From Piscirickettsiaceae bacterium (GTDB lineage: Bacteria; Pseudomonadota; Gammaproteobacteria; Thiomicrospirales; Thiomicrospiraceae): a stretch of DNA of 6,914 bases. This document shows, one piece after another, positions 1 to 6,048 of this stretch (positions within the stretch are counted from its first letter, which is position 1; each line of letters starts with the position of its first letter). The stretch is taken from contig JAASTL010000040.1 in the NCBI GenBank assembly GCA_021767305.1, forward strand, positions 1-6,914. The letters run 5' to 3'. Under the pieces are notes generated by a model. The model made no database searches. It was given only the letters and a program-made list of their open reading frames with translations, and was not told the DNA's origin. Made by a program: the position numbers and the translations under genes.

Positions 1-777
1 AATCGCACCATGCTCAAGTAAGAATTCACTGCGTTGGAAGCCTTCCGGAAGCGTTTCGCGCACGGTCTGTTCAATTACACGAGGACCTGCAAAACCTATC
101 AATGCTTTTGGTTCCGCAATGTTAATATCACCTAACATCGCAAAACTAGCGGAGACCCCCCCCATTGTTGGATCAGTTAAAACAGACACAAACGGCAACC
201 CCTGCTCACGCAAACGACCTAATGCCGCACTGGTTTTTGCCATCTGCATAAGCGAGAACAAAGCCTCTTGCATACGCGCACCACCACTGGCAGAAAAACA
301 GATAAACGGACACTGTTTAGCAATAGCATCATCTACCGCGCGGACAAACTTTTCACCCACAACCGAGCCCATGGAACCACCCATAAAGCCAAACTCAAAA
401 GCCGCAGCCATAACAGGTAAACCATCAATGGTTCCCGCTCCGGTAATAAAAGAGTCTTTCTCACCCGTGTTTCTCTGCGCTTGAGAAATACGGTCTTTGT
501 ATTTTTTCAAATCTTTGAATTTTAAGCGATCAACTGGAGAGATATCGCTATTAGTCTCTGTAAATGAACCTTCATCCAAAAAAGCTTCTAAACGCTTACG
601 ACCACCTAAACGCATATGATGATTACACTTAGGACACACTTCTTGGTTTCTGACGACTTCAGCGCGATACAAAGTGCTTTCGCACTTAGGACACTTAGTC
701 CATAAACCTTCAGGTACCGACTTTTTACGGTCAGCTACTTGCTTAATACTTGGTAGAATTTTTTCAAACCAGTTCAT
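1..777 (-). CDS. accD: Acetyl-CoA carboxylase carboxyltransferase subunit beta (C-terminus cut by window edge)
   Basis: This is the beta subunit of the cytosolic carboxyltransferase of acetyl-CoA carboxylase, which with AccA moves the carboxyl group from carboxybiotin on AccB to acetyl-CoA, giving malonyl-CoA for fatty acid synthesis. I translated the frame by hand: 259 residues, open to the left edge, so roughly 20-45 C-terminal residues are missing relative to usual lengths. The N-terminus ([11 protein letters not shown]) is typical. A four-cysteine zinc finger is intact (Cys29, Cys32, Cys48, Cys51; spacing C-x2-C-x15-C-x2-C). The crotonase-fold core shows [12 protein letters not shown] near 133-144, SGGARMQE at 164-171 and [16 protein letters not shown] at 202-217. 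The ATG at 777 has a good Shine-Dalgarno (AGGAG, 788-784) six bases upstream. It starts 17 bp after the trpA stop, so it is almost certainly co-transcribed with trpA, an order common in gammaproteobacteria. In E. coli the zinc finger also binds mRNA; whether that holds here is unknown. Confidence 0.97.
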   Translation of the reverse strand, partial: MNWFEKILPSIKQVADRKKSVPEGLWTKCPKCESTLYRAEVVRNQEVCPKCNHHMRLGGRKRLEAFLDEGSFTETNSDISPVDRLKFKDLKKYKDRISQAQRNTGEKDSFITGAGTIDGLPVMAAAFEFGFMGGSMGSVVGEKFVRAVDDAIAKQCPFICFSASGGARMQEALFSLMQMAKTSAALGRLREQGLPFVSVLTDPTMGGVSASFAMLGDINIAEPKALIGFAGPRVIEQTVRETLPEGFQRSEFLLEHGAI

Positions 778-794
778 TTTTTTCTCCTGATGGT

Positions 795-1625
795 TTATGC
801 CTGATGCTGCTCTGCATCAGCGCGATTGATGGCTTCTCTAAATTCCATCATCTTGTCGCTCAAAGCGTTCTCAATTTCAAAAAGGTCGGCGCTCTGAGTA
901 GCTTCAATAATACTTACTAAGGATGACCCTACAATAACAGCATCACCGAGTTTTGCCATTTTATAGGCGGCTTCACCATTGCGGATACCAAAACCAATAC
1001 CGATTGGCTGCTGTAATTTCTCGCCAATTCTTGCTACTTGCTTAGATACATCGTCTGCATCTAGCTCTTTTGAACCTGTAACGCCTTTCAGTGAAACGTA
1101 ATATACAAACCCACTACCTTTTTCATTTACCGCATTCAAACGTGAATCAGGCGTAGTTGGCGAAACTAAAAACACACGGTCAAGACCTTGGGCTTCAAGA
1201 ACCTCATTGTAGCCCATGCTCTCCTCAGGCGGCATATCTACAGTCAAAACACCATCAACCCCCACTGAATTCGCAGCATTCGCAAATGCTTCATAACCTT
1301 CGCGTTCTACTGGGTTTAAATAACCCATAAGAATCACTGGAGTATTGGCATCTTTCTCGCGGAACACTCGAACCATTTCTAAGACATCATCCAAGCTCAC
1401 ATTGTGAGCTAATGCACGCTCTACTGCCTTCTGAATAACAGGGCCATCTGCCATAGGATCAGAAAAAGGTACACCCAACTCAATCATATCGGCACCCTTT
1501 TCAACCAATTTATGCATCAAAGCAACAGTCGCATTTGGACGAGGATCACCTGCGGTGATATAAGGAATCAATGCGGTTTTACCTTGGCTTTTCAAGTCCG
1601 CAAATCGTTGTGAAATTCTGCTCAT
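795..1625 (-). CDS. trpA: Tryptophan synthase alpha subunit
   Basis: The alpha subunit of tryptophan synthase cleaves indole-3-glycerol phosphate to indole and glyceraldehyde-3-phosphate, passing indole through a tunnel to TrpB in an alpha2-beta2 complex in the cytosol. The 276-residue product has the full-length TIM-barrel family pattern: Glu49 in [11 protein letters not shown] and Asp60 in DPMADGP sit at exactly the positions of the catalytic pair in the enterobacterial enzyme. The active-site loop [10 protein letters not shown] (175-184) and the phosphate-binding GFGIR (211-215) and GSS (233-235) segments are present. The start is the ATG at 1625, preceded by a modest Shine-Dalgarno-like AAGAAGT (1637-1631). 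Unusually, it is separated from trpB by 173 bp of structured non-coding DNA; the two are normally adjacent or overlapping and made in equal amounts. It is followed closely by accD. Confidence 0.98.
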   Translation of the reverse strand: MSRISQRFADLKSQGKTALIPYITAGDPRPNATVALMHKLVEKGADMIELGVPFSDPMADGPVIQKAVERALAHNVSLDDVLEMVRVFREKDANTPVILMGYLNPVEREGYEAFANAANSVGVDGVLTVDMPPEESMGYNEVLEAQGLDRVFLVSPTTPDSRLNAVNEKGSGFVYYVSLKGVTGSKELDADDVSKQVARIGEKLQQPIGIGFGIRNGEAAYKMAKLGDAVIVGSSLVSIIEATQSADLFEIENALSDKMMEFREAINRADAEQHQA

Positions 1626-1663
1626 TATTTACTTCTTAATAAAGTTTATTTTTTGTTTCTAAA

Positions 1664-1691
1664 TTTATAACCGCACATTTTTAAGCGTCAC
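1664..1691 (-). promoter_or_regulatory. Candidate sigma70-type promoter for trpA-accD
   Basis: Reading the minus strand, a -10-like TATAAA (1669-1664, five of six consensus matches) lies 16 bp downstream of a -35-like GTGACG (1691-1686, four of six matches to TTGACA). Transcription would begin around 1655-1659, leaving a short AT-rich leader before trpA. The -10 lies inside one arm of the 9-bp inverted repeat. The DNA is AT-rich, so a chance match is quite possible; the location in an otherwise unexplained operon gap is the main reason to list it. Confidence 0.3.
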
Positions 1692-1702
1692 GAGGTTATA
1701 AA
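1664..1702. repeat. 9-bp inverted repeat upstream of trpA
   Basis: Two perfect 9-bp arms, TTTATAACC at 1664-1672 and GGTTATAAA at 1694-1702, face each other across 21 bases. The structure lies 38 bp upstream of the trpA start codon. In the transcript it could form a short, mostly AU stem; in DNA it could be an operator-like dyad or the edge of an inserted element. No U-run follows it that would make it a terminator on its own. The symmetry is seen directly; any role is inference. Confidence 0.55.
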
Positions 1703-1715
1703 ATCAAGGCAAAAT

Positions 1716-1767
1716 CTCGATGATAAAGCGCAGTTTACATCCACGTAAATGAGCATTTAGCATCGAG
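1716..1767 (-). other. Long imperfect stem-loop in the trpB-trpA spacer, possible attenuating terminator
   Basis: Arms CTCGATG (1716-1722) and CATCGAG (1761-1767) pair over 7 bp. After one mismatch the inner TAAA (1724-1727) pairs with TTTA (1756-1759), then a GC/GC step (1728-1729 with 1753-1754) past a bulge, and finally GTTTAC (1733-1738) pairs with GTAAAT (1745-1750) around the six-base loop ATCCAC. In the minus-strand transcript the stem is followed by AUUUU (1715-1711), which is a weak U-tract, so partial termination, mRNA processing or protection of the trpB 3' end are all possible. The structure is seen directly; the function is inference. Confidence 0.5.
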
Positions 1768-1792
1768 TTTTTAACGCAGAGATTGAAACTCG
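1764..1792 (-). other. Alternative stem that competes with the main spacer hairpin
   Basis: CGAGTTT (1764-1770) is perfectly complementary to AAACTCG (1786-1792), a 7-bp stem with a 15-base loop that begins 7 bases after the trpB stop codon in transcript order. Bases 1764-1767 are also part of the outer arm of the larger hairpin (1761-1767 with 1716-1722), so the two stems cannot form in full at once. A further 6-bp complementarity, AATCTC (1713-1718) with GAGATT (1779-1784), adds a third option. Such an arrangement resembles an attenuator, but repeats with nested symmetry produce it by chance too. Confidence 0.4.
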
Positions 1793-1798
1793 CAACAG

Positions 1799-3004
1799 CT
1801 AAAAATCGAAACCTTCAATTTGCGCTACCGTATTCATATCCTTATCACCACGCCCCGAAAGGTTGATAATAATTGTTTGATCTTTAGACATGGTTGGCGC
1901 TAATTTAGTTGCGTAAGCAATCGCATGACTTGTTTCTAATGCTGGAATAATCCCTTCAAAACGAGTTAAATCACGAAAGCCCTGCATGGTTTCTTCATCA
2001 TTAATTGCAACATACTCAACACGACCAATATCTTTTAACCACGCATGCTCAGGCCCCACACCTGGGTAATCCAAACCGGCAGAAATCGAGTGTGTTCCTT
2101 TGATCTGACCGTTTTCATCTTGCATCAGGTAAGTTCGGTTACCATGCAATACACCTGGCGTTCCGCACATTAATGGCGCCGCGTGCTGCCCAGTTTCTAG
2201 ACCGTGCCCAGCAGGCTCAACCCCATAAATTTTTACACTTTCATCCGGCAAGAACTTATGGAATAGCCCAATCGCATTGGAACCACCGCCCACACAAGCA
2301 ATCAAAGCATCCGGTAACTTACCTTCTTTCTCTAGATGTTGCTCACGGGCTTCCTGACCAATTACCGCTTGGAAATCACGCACCATAGCTGGATAAGGAT
2401 GAGGGCCTGCCACTGTACCAATAATGTAGAAAGTATCATCTACATTGGTAACCCAATCACGCATCGCTTCATTCAAAGCATCTTTAAGGGTACGAGAGCC
2501 AGATTCAACTGCAACCACTTTGGCACCCAGCATTTTCATTCGTGCCACGTTAGGTGCTTGACGCACCACATCATCGGCGCCCATGTAAACAACACACTCT
2601 AATCCAAGGCGTGCCGCCACAGTAGCACTTGCCACACCATGCTGACCTGCACCGGTTTCGGCAATAATACGTTTTTTACCAAGACGTTTCGCCAAAAGCG
2701 CTTGCCCAATAGTGTTATTCACTTTGTGAGCACCCGTGTGGTTTAAGTCTTCGCGCTTAAGATAAATCTTGGCGCCGCCAAGTTCTTCTGACCATCGTTT
2801 TGCATAGTACAAAGGAGTTGGGCGACCTACGTAATCACGTAAATCTTCGGCGATTTCATTTAAGAAATTCGGATCATTTTTAACACTTTCGTACTCTTGA
2901 TTGAGTTGCTCTAAGGCTGCCATCAAGGTTTCTGGCGCAAAAATACCACCATAAGGACCAAAGTGCCCGCTCTTGTCAGGAAATTTTGCAAAATCAATTG
3001 TCAT
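1799..3004 (-). CDS. trpB: Tryptophan synthase beta subunit
   Basis: TrpB condenses indole, received from TrpA, with L-serine to give L-tryptophan using pyridoxal phosphate. The 401-residue length is normal for the TrpB1 family. The PLP-binding lysine is Lys94 in [11 protein letters not shown]; the catalytic acid/base is Glu116 in AETGAGQHG; the cofactor phosphate loop [10 protein letters not shown] spans about 237-246; the COMM-domain and closure segment [18 protein letters not shown] lies at 303-320; SGRGDKD near 383-389 completes the cofactor site. The ATG at 3004 overlaps the trpF stop as TAATG, which points to re-initiation by ribosomes finishing trpF, as there is no strong Shine-Dalgarno. 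The stop codon (TAG) abuts the structured spacer that parts it from trpA. Confidence 0.99.
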   Translation of the reverse strand: MTIDFAKFPDKSGHFGPYGGIFAPETLMAALEQLNQEYESVKNDPNFLNEIAEDLRDYVGRPTPLYYAKRWSEELGGAKIYLKREDLNHTGAHKVNNTIGQALLAKRLGKKRIIAETGAGQHGVASATVAARLGLECVVYMGADDVVRQAPNVARMKMLGAKVVAVESGSRTLKDALNEAMRDWVTNVDDTFYIIGTVAGPHPYPAMVRDFQAVIGQEAREQHLEKEGKLPDALIACVGGGSNAIGLFHKFLPDESVKIYGVEPAGHGLETGQHAAPLMCGTPGVLHGNRTYLMQDENGQIKGTHSISAGLDYPGVGPEHAWLKDIGRVEYVAINDEETMQGFRDLTRFEGIIPALETSHAIAYATKLAPTMSKDQTIIINLSGRGDKDMNTVAQIEGFDF

Positions 3005-3642
3005 TACAATGTGCCTATTACTGTTTTCATAAATTGATAAACTTTTTCAGATGACTTGACGCCTTTTTTCAGTTCCACACCACCACTCACATCTACCGCC
3101 CAAGGCTGGGCTGCAACAATAGCTTGTTGAACATTTTCTGCGTTTAAGCCACCCGCTAAAATCACTTTTAAACTTAAGTCATTAGGAATCCAAGCCCAAT
3201 TAAACTTTTCACCTGTCCCGCCTGGAATCCCTGGTACATAGGCATCCAATAAAAGCCCGCTAGCAGAAGAATAAGTTTTCGCGATTGCTTCCAAATCTGT
3301 GTTTTGCTGCATTCTCACCGCTTTAATATAGGGTTTATCGAATTGCTCACAGAACTCGACCGTTTCATCTCCATGAAACTGCAACAAGTCAATATCCACT
3401 GCCGCTAAAACTTGTTCCACATAACTCACATCTGGATTCACAAACAGGGCCGTTTTACTCACAAATGCTGGTATGTTTTTGGCAATTTGAGCTGCTTGCT
3501 CGATTTCAACATGCCTTGGACTGGGTTCATAGAACACCAAACCAATTGCATCGGCTCCAGCCTCAACGACTGTTTGCGCATCTTCAATGGATGTTAAACC
3601 GCAGATTTTAACACGTGTTCTAAGTTGCATTTTGTCTGTCAT
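3004..3642 (-). CDS. trpF: Phosphoribosylanthranilate isomerase
   Basis: TrpF is the stand-alone TIM-barrel enzyme that isomerises N-(5'-phosphoribosyl)anthranilate in the tryptophan pathway; here it is not fused to TrpC. From the ATG at 3642 the product has 212 residues. Visible motifs are RVKICGLT with the presumed general base Cys14, LQFHGDE (87-93), the presumed general acid Asp133 in LLLDAYVPG, and the phosphate-binding GGTG (141-144), AGGL (163-166) and DVSGGVE (184-190). The start is uncertain: an in-frame TTG at 3666 gives 220 residues and an ATG at 3630 gives 208, close to the usual length starting just before RTRVKICG. None has a clear Shine-Dalgarno. The gene begins 35 bp after the truA stop, so translation may be coupled to truA. 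Its stop overlaps the trpB start by one base. Confidence 0.95.
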   Translation of the reverse strand: MTDKMQLRTRVKICGLTSIEDAQTVVEAGADAIGLVFYEPSPRHVEIEQAAQIAKNIPAFVSKTALFVNPDVSYVEQVLAAVDIDLLQFHGDETVEFCEQFDKPYIKAVRMQQNTDLEAIAKTYSSASGLLLDAYVPGIPGGTGEKFNWAWIPNDLSLKVILAGGLNAENVQQAIVAAQPWAVDVSGGVELKKGVKSSEKVYQFMKTVIGTL

Positions 3643-3677
3643 TTTTAAGATTTTATCGAATACCAATAATCAGTTGA

Positions 3678-4460
3678 CTATTGCCACAGCAATTCATCTA
3701 ACTCAACTTTTGGAATCTCATATTCAGCTGGGTAAAAAGCATTTATAAAATACAGCCCAGAAGCCGGCGCAGTTGCTGCTGCCAAGGTTCTATCTTGAGC
3801 AAGCAAAAGCTCTTTAACCCAGTTAACTGATTGATGACCTTTACCAATTTCAATTAAGGTTCCTGCAATATTTCGCACCATATGATGCAAAAACGCATTG
3901 GCTTGAATATCAATAAATACCATATTGCCACGGCGGCTCACGGCAATTTTTTGCACTTCACGACGAGCATGTTCTGCCTGACATTGCGAAGCTCTAAAAG
4001 CACTAAAATCTTGTTCGCCAATCAGGTCTTGCGCGGCTTCATGCATACGCACCTCATCCAATAAATAAGGCTCCCAAGTTACGCGATTATGTAATACCGC
4101 CGAATGCACAGGACGATTGAAAATTACATAACGATACTGGCGCGCAAAAGCAGAGAAGCGGGCATGAAAATCATCCACAATCGGTTTTGCCCAACTCACA
4201 CGAATATCACCTGGCAGCTTGGTATTGGCTCCTTGCACCCATGCTTTGACAGGTCTACTAGAGGCAGTTTCAAAATGAACAACCTGTCCCAAACCGTGCA
4301 CTCCAGTATCGGTTCGACCTGCACAAAAAAGATCTACTGAGTGGTCCGCAATTTGTGTGAGCGCCTGTTCTACTTGAGCCTGAACAGAGTCACAATGTTT
4401 CTGACGCTGCCAACCACAGTAATTTGTTCCCTGATATTCAATCCCTAAGGCGATTTTCAT
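3678..4460 (-). CDS. truA: tRNA pseudouridine(38-40) synthase
   Basis: TruA converts uridines 38, 39 and 40 in the anticodon stem-loop of many tRNAs to pseudouridine. The 260-residue product starts with MKIALGIEYQGTNYCGWQRQ, a typical TruA opening. The catalytic aspartate is Asp51 in the family signature AGRTDTGVHGLGQVVHF (47-63); other conserved parts are FHARFSA (98-104), with the RQYRY segment just after, and FLHHMVRNIAGTL (190-202). The ATG at 4460 is 33 bp after the asd stop; an AAGGG at 4477-4473 is the only Shine-Dalgarno candidate and lies rather far upstream (12 bases). A truA-trpF order is common in gammaproteobacteria, and the two are probably on one transcript, possibly starting before asd. 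Confidence 0.98.
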   Translation of the reverse strand: MKIALGIEYQGTNYCGWQRQKHCDSVQAQVEQALTQIADHSVDLFCAGRTDTGVHGLGQVVHFETASSRPVKAWVQGANTKLPGDIRVSWAKPIVDDFHARFSAFARQYRYVIFNRPVHSAVLHNRVTWEPYLLDEVRMHEAAQDLIGEQDFSAFRASQCQAEHARREVQKIAVSRRGNMVFIDIQANAFLHHMVRNIAGTLIEIGKGHQSVNWVKELLLAQDRTLAAATAPASGLYFINAFYPAEYEIPKVELDELLWQ

Positions 4461-4493
4461 AAAACAGCTTTGCCCTTATCGAGAAAAGGCCGT

Positions 4494-5516
4494 TTAGATG
4501 TAATCTTTAATTAATACTTCAGCGATCTGCACCGTATTAGTAGCAGCACCTTTGCGAACGTTATCCGCTACAACCCAAAGGTTTAAACCATTCTCGCAGC
4601 TAATATCTTCACGAATACGACCCACATAAACCGGATTGGTATCTGCCGCTTCTGTCACTGCAGTTGGGTATCCACCATCAACATGCTCGTCCATCAGCAC
4701 GACACCATCTGCTTTGGCAAACAGGTCTTTTGCTTGTTGTGCAGTAATTTTCTTATCTGTTTCAATATGAATCGCTTCACTGTGACCATAAAACACCGGT
4801 ACACGTACTGCAGTTGGGTTAACAAGAATAGCGTCATCACCCATAATCTTTTTCGTTTCCCACACCATTTTCATCTCTTCTTTGGTGTAACCGTTATCCA
4901 TAAACACATCAATCTGCGGAATACAGTTAAACGCAATCTGCTTAGGGTAAACATTAGTCTTAACTTCTTTCATATTCAACAAATTAGCGGTTTGTGTTGC
5001 TAACTCTTCAATCGCTTCCTTACCCGAACCTGATACCGCTTGATAAGTAGCCACGTTAATACGTTTGATTCCAACCGCATCATAAATTGGTTTTAAAGCA
5101 ACCAGCATCTGAATAGTTGAGCAGTTTGGGTTAGCGATAATGCCTCGATTGGTATAGCCAGCAACCGCATCAGGATTTACTTCAGGCACTACTAACGGGA
5201 TATCATCGTCATAGCGGAACTGAGAGGTGTTATCCACCACTACACAGCCAGCTTCAGCAGCTTTTGGTGCATAGATTGCAGAGATACTAGCGCCAGGAGA
5301 GAAAAGACCAATTTGAGCTTTAGAGAAATCAAATGTCTCAAGATCTAACACCTCAACCCAGTTACCTTTGAATTCAATCTTTTTACCCGCCGAACGGCTA
5401 CTTGCTAGCGGATATAGATTACCCACTGGAAAGTCGCGCTCTTCTAGTACTTTTAAGATTGTTTCACCAACTGCACCAGTGGCTCCCACTACTGCTACAT
5501 CGTATAACTTAGACAT
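4494..5516 (-). CDS. asd: Aspartate-semialdehyde dehydrogenase
   Basis: Asd reduces aspartyl-4-phosphate to aspartate-4-semialdehyde with NADPH, the branch point toward lysine and diaminopimelate for peptidoglycan, threonine and methionine. The 340-residue length fits the shorter subfamily rather than the roughly 370-residue enterobacterial type. The N-terminal NADP-binding loop is GATGAVGE (11-18); the nucleophile is Cys132 in ANPNCSTIQ; the YQAVSGSGKEA segment (158-168) carries Gln159; the likely general base is His245 in RVPVFYGHSEAIH; a substrate-binding arginine is likely in VGRIRED (298-304). The ATG at 5516 has a Shine-Dalgarno AAGGG (5529-5525) about eight bases upstream. It follows the bactofilin gene by 67 bp, room for its own promoter, and precedes truA by 33 bp with no fimV between. 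Confidence 0.98.
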   Translation of the reverse strand: MSKLYDVAVVGATGAVGETILKVLEERDFPVGNLYPLASSRSAGKKIEFKGNWVEVLDLETFDFSKAQIGLFSPGASISAIYAPKAAEAGCVVVDNTSQFRYDDDIPLVVPEVNPDAVAGYTNRGIIANPNCSTIQMLVALKPIYDAVGIKRINVATYQAVSGSGKEAIEELATQTANLLNMKEVKTNVYPKQIAFNCIPQIDVFMDNGYTKEEMKMVWETKKIMGDDAILVNPTAVRVPVFYGHSEAIHIETDKKITAQQAKDLFAKADGVVLMDEHVDGGYPTAVTEAADTNPVYVGRIREDISCENGLNLWVVADNVRKGAATNTVQIAEVLIKDYI

Positions 5517-5552
5517 TTAAAAATCCCTTCTTGCCCTGCGGGCGATTTAACT

Positions 5553-5581
5553 AAATTAAAATTTTAAACTTGTATTACCAA
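5553..5581 (-). promoter_or_regulatory. Weak candidate promoter for asd
   Basis: In the AT-rich spacer between the bactofilin stop and asd, the minus strand reads TTGGTA (5581-5576; four of six matches to TTGACA) and, 17 bp later, TAATTT (5558-5553; only moderate match to TATAAT). A perfect 12-bp palindrome, TTAAAATTTTAA (5556-5567), overlaps the spacer and -10, and a small GCCC-GCA-GGGC hairpin (5543-5533) sits just before the asd ribosome binding site. AT-rich DNA yields such matches easily, so this is a pointer to where a promoter could be, not a firm call. Confidence 0.25.
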
Positions 5582-5583
5582 GA

Positions 5584-6048
5584 TCACTCTTGAGACTGTT
5601 GTTCAACTTCTGTTTGATCATCAAGCTGTTTTACATCTTGTTTCTTTTCCAACTGCGCAAAGGTTTCTGGCAAACTGACGACCATGCCACCTTCAGTCAT
5701 CTCATGGCTCTGACCAATAAATTTACCACCGGTTTCTACAGTGAAATTAGTGCAGATTAACTCGCCAATCAATTTTCCGGTAGAAAGAATATCAATCTTG
5801 TCGCACGCAATTTTGCCGTCCAAGGTACCGCTCAACACAATAGAGCGAGCTTTAATTAACCCTTTAACATGACCATTTACACCAATAGAAACATCAAATT
5901 CACTTTCTATAATGCCATCAATACGACCATCAACATGCAATGACCCTTTCAACTCAGTCATTTCACCGTTGATATGGCAACCTTCTGCGATAATTGTCTT
6001 TCCACCTTGTGGACGACTTGATTCACGCTTTGACTTAAAGATGCCCAT
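5584..6048 (-). CDS. Bactofilin family protein (CcmA-like cytoskeletal polymer)
   Basis: Bactofilins are small proteins that polymerise without nucleotides into filaments at the inner face of the membrane and position cell-wall enzymes. The 154-residue product has the family layout: a short basic N-terminal tail (MGIFKSKRESSRPQGGK) of the kind that contacts membrane, a central region of about residues 18-115 made of short repeating strands with regularly spaced glycines and hydrophobics (GSLHVDGRIDG, IGVNGHVKG, SGTLDGKI, STGKLIGEL, ETGGKFIG), as expected of the right-handed beta-helix, and a polar, Gln/Glu/Asp-rich tail. The ATG at 6048 has an AGGGG Shine-Dalgarno (6057-6053) four bases upstream. 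It lies within the 3' end of the M23 peptidase gene in another frame (91-base overlap), so the two are surely co-expressed. A role in cell shape with that peptidase is inferred from family knowledge. Confidence 0.93.
   Translation of the reverse strand: MGIFKSKRESSRPQGGKTIIAEGCHINGEMTELKGSLHVDGRIDGIIESEFDVSIGVNGHVKGLIKARSIVLSGTLDGKIACDKIDILSTGKLIGELICTNFTVETGGKFIGQSHEMTEGGMVVSLPETFAQLEKKQDVKQLDDQTEVEQQSQE

Larger units (their letters stand above)
1700..1798. repeat. Probable dispersed intergenic repeat between trpB and trpA
   Basis: This non-coding block ends directly at the trpB stop codon and is unlike the genes on either side. It has a hairpin core of the form GTTTAC-loop-GTAAAT flanked by further paired segments, and AACGC and CGCAAC words near the trpB end. 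From memory, sequences with this pattern (a GTTTAC...GTAAATGAGCATTT core followed by TTTAACGCAG) occur as scattered intergenic repeats in several gammaproteobacteria, but there is only one copy in this window, so I cannot show repetition here. The exact boundaries are uncertain. No open reading frame of any interest lies in it and no transposase is nearby, so if mobile it would depend on enzymes encoded elsewhere. Confidence 0.45.

Noticed and set aside
119..484. Plus-strand open frame of 121 codons
   Set aside because: It lies wholly antisense to accD, which has a full set of conserved motifs; the translated product shows no recognisable domain.
3643..3666. TTG-initiated N-terminal extension of TrpF (eight residues)
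   Set aside because: TTG is a rare start, it has no Shine-Dalgarno, and TrpF proteins normally begin only a few residues before the RTRVKICG strand.
4472..4490. Imperfect GCCTT/AAGGGC hairpin between asd and truA as a terminator
   Set aside because: It is short, needs a bulge, and no U-run follows directly; truA begins shortly after, so read-through is expected.
4683..5003. Plus-strand open frame of 106 codons, and similar frames at 2173-2388, 2336-2602 and 4104-4340
   Set aside because: All are antisense shadows of asd, trpB or truA, with no recognisable products and no convincing start context examined.
5533..5543. GCCC-TGC-GGGC hairpin as a terminator after the bactofilin gene
   Set aside because: The stem is only four pairs and, in the transcript direction, is followed by AAGAAGGGA rather than a U-run; the Shine-Dalgarno of asd lies there instead.
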